The notes beneath the pieces were generated by a model, which made no database searches, was not told the origin of the DNA, and was given only the letters and a program-made list of their open reading frames with translations. The position numbers and the translations under genes were made by a program. Shown in pieces: positions 63,688-64,000 of a stretch of DNA of 64,000 bases. Every line of letters begins with the position of its first letter. Position 1 is the stretch's first letter. The stretch covers positions 1 through 64,000 of the forward strand of contig NZ_QUCM01000011.1 of the NCBI RefSeq assembly GCF_003473545.1, read 5' to 3'. Source of the DNA: Clostridium sp. AM22-11AC (GTDB lineage: Bacteria > Bacillota > Clostridia > Lachnospirales > Lachnospiraceae).

Positions 63688-63734
63688 AAAAAATGGCAGA
63701 TATGAGAGTTCAAATCCCATATCCGCCATTTTTT
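63688..63734. terminator. Bidirectional terminator between glpK and the last gene
   Basis: Arms 63688-63704 and 63718-63734 pair over 17 bp with one mismatch and carry A6 and T6 ends. It lies between convergent genes. Confidence 0.9.
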
Positions 63735-63777
63735 ATTTCATATCTTAATCCAAAACCCTTTTTATTCCTGAACCAGC

Positions 63778-64000
63778 TTATGCAAGCTTACCTTCCTTGC
63801 TGTGCTTTACTTCAGCTTTCTTATTAAACAGTTCCTTACCAGATGTGTATACAATGATCACACCAAGGACCATTAACAGGATGGCAATGATCAGCTGCAG
63901 TCCCTCTACCATAAATACAGCAGTTCCTGCGCCAAATGCATTTACCAGGGCAATGGTTCTTTCAACCAGTGCAGTAAAGGTTACGCAGAGCATGATGATC
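63778..64000 (-). CDS. C-terminal part of a membrane protein, possibly CstA-like
   Basis: The reading frame stays open to the right edge (Ile-Ile-Met before the first internal Met), so this is the 3' end of a longer gene. About 73 residues are visible, with two hydrophobic segments (LCVTFTALVERTIALV and LIIAILLMVLGVIIVYTSG) and a basic tail. The pattern reminds me of the C-terminus of carbon-starvation (CstA) peptide transporters, but this is weak without the rest of the gene. Confidence 0.5.
   Translation of the reverse strand, partial: IIMLCVTFTALVERTIALVNAFGAGTAVFMVEGLQLIIAILLMVLGVIIVYTSGKELFNKKAEVKHSKEGKLA

Noticed and set aside
63701..63728. tRNA-like 3' end (GTTCAAATCC...CCGCCA)
   Set aside because: The T-arm stem does not pair and no D or anticodon arm precedes it. 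The bases are fully explained as one arm of the glpK terminator.

Overview
The window looks like chromosome of a spore-forming gut Firmicute of the Lachnospiraceae type. The basis is the moderate GC content, Gram-positive promoters and ribosome binding sites, lipoprotein solute-binding proteins with long Ala/Glu/Thr/Ser linkers, a cotJABC spore-coat operon, paired folD-fchA genes and no outer-membrane genes. The genus is not resolved. I saw no rRNA, complete tRNA, CRISPR array, insertion sequence, prophage or plasmid gene. Almost all the DNA is ordinary coding sequence, with accessory transport and peptide-use modules.

Layout. 1-5.3 kb: an acyltransferase, then a TRAP transporter whose large permease is fused to two tandem solute-binding domains. 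It sits behind a structured leader RNA with its own promoter and terminator. 5.7-11.7 kb: two MarR-controlled efflux modules, a heterodimeric ABC exporter and a MATE pump, with similar candidate operators. 11.8-14.7 kb: uvrA. 14.8-21.7 kb: a BMP-type (nucleoside-like) ABC importer operon ending in a RocB-like M20 peptidase. 21.8-25.3 kb: a small conserved protein, two giant imperfect hairpins, ftsH and a third MarR gene. 25.5-30.3 kb: a polar amino-acid ABC importer, folD-fchA and tcdA. 30.5-35.8 kb: a small protein, a flotillin and a two-component system.

36.0-47.8 kb is a coherent peptide-use island. It has an Opp/Dpp importer (oppABCDF), an M20D amidohydrolase, isoaspartyl dipeptidase (iadA) and an M42 aminopeptidase. 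The divergent gene beside it encodes a sigma-54-activator-like protein that has lost its Walker motifs and its GAFTGA loop. 47.8-55.0 kb: an ABC-F protein behind another branched hairpin element, then an AraC-controlled sugar operon (xylulokinase, DUF4867 protein, fucose-isomerase-like protein).

55.0-64.0 kb: a lone cobalamin C20-methyltransferase gene divergent from a NitT/TauT-type ABC importer, cotJABC with a candidate late-sporulation promoter, a Gly/Cys-rich protein, a patatin-like lipase with a zinc-ribbon protein, glycerol kinase, and the 3' end of a membrane protein that may be CstA-like.

The items most worth follow-up are the permease-SBP-SBP TRAP fusion, the four-way-junction leader RNA before it, the degenerate sigma-54-type regulator of the peptide island, and the intergenic long-hairpin elements. 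Two of these elements, about 27 kb apart, share ordered sequence blocks.
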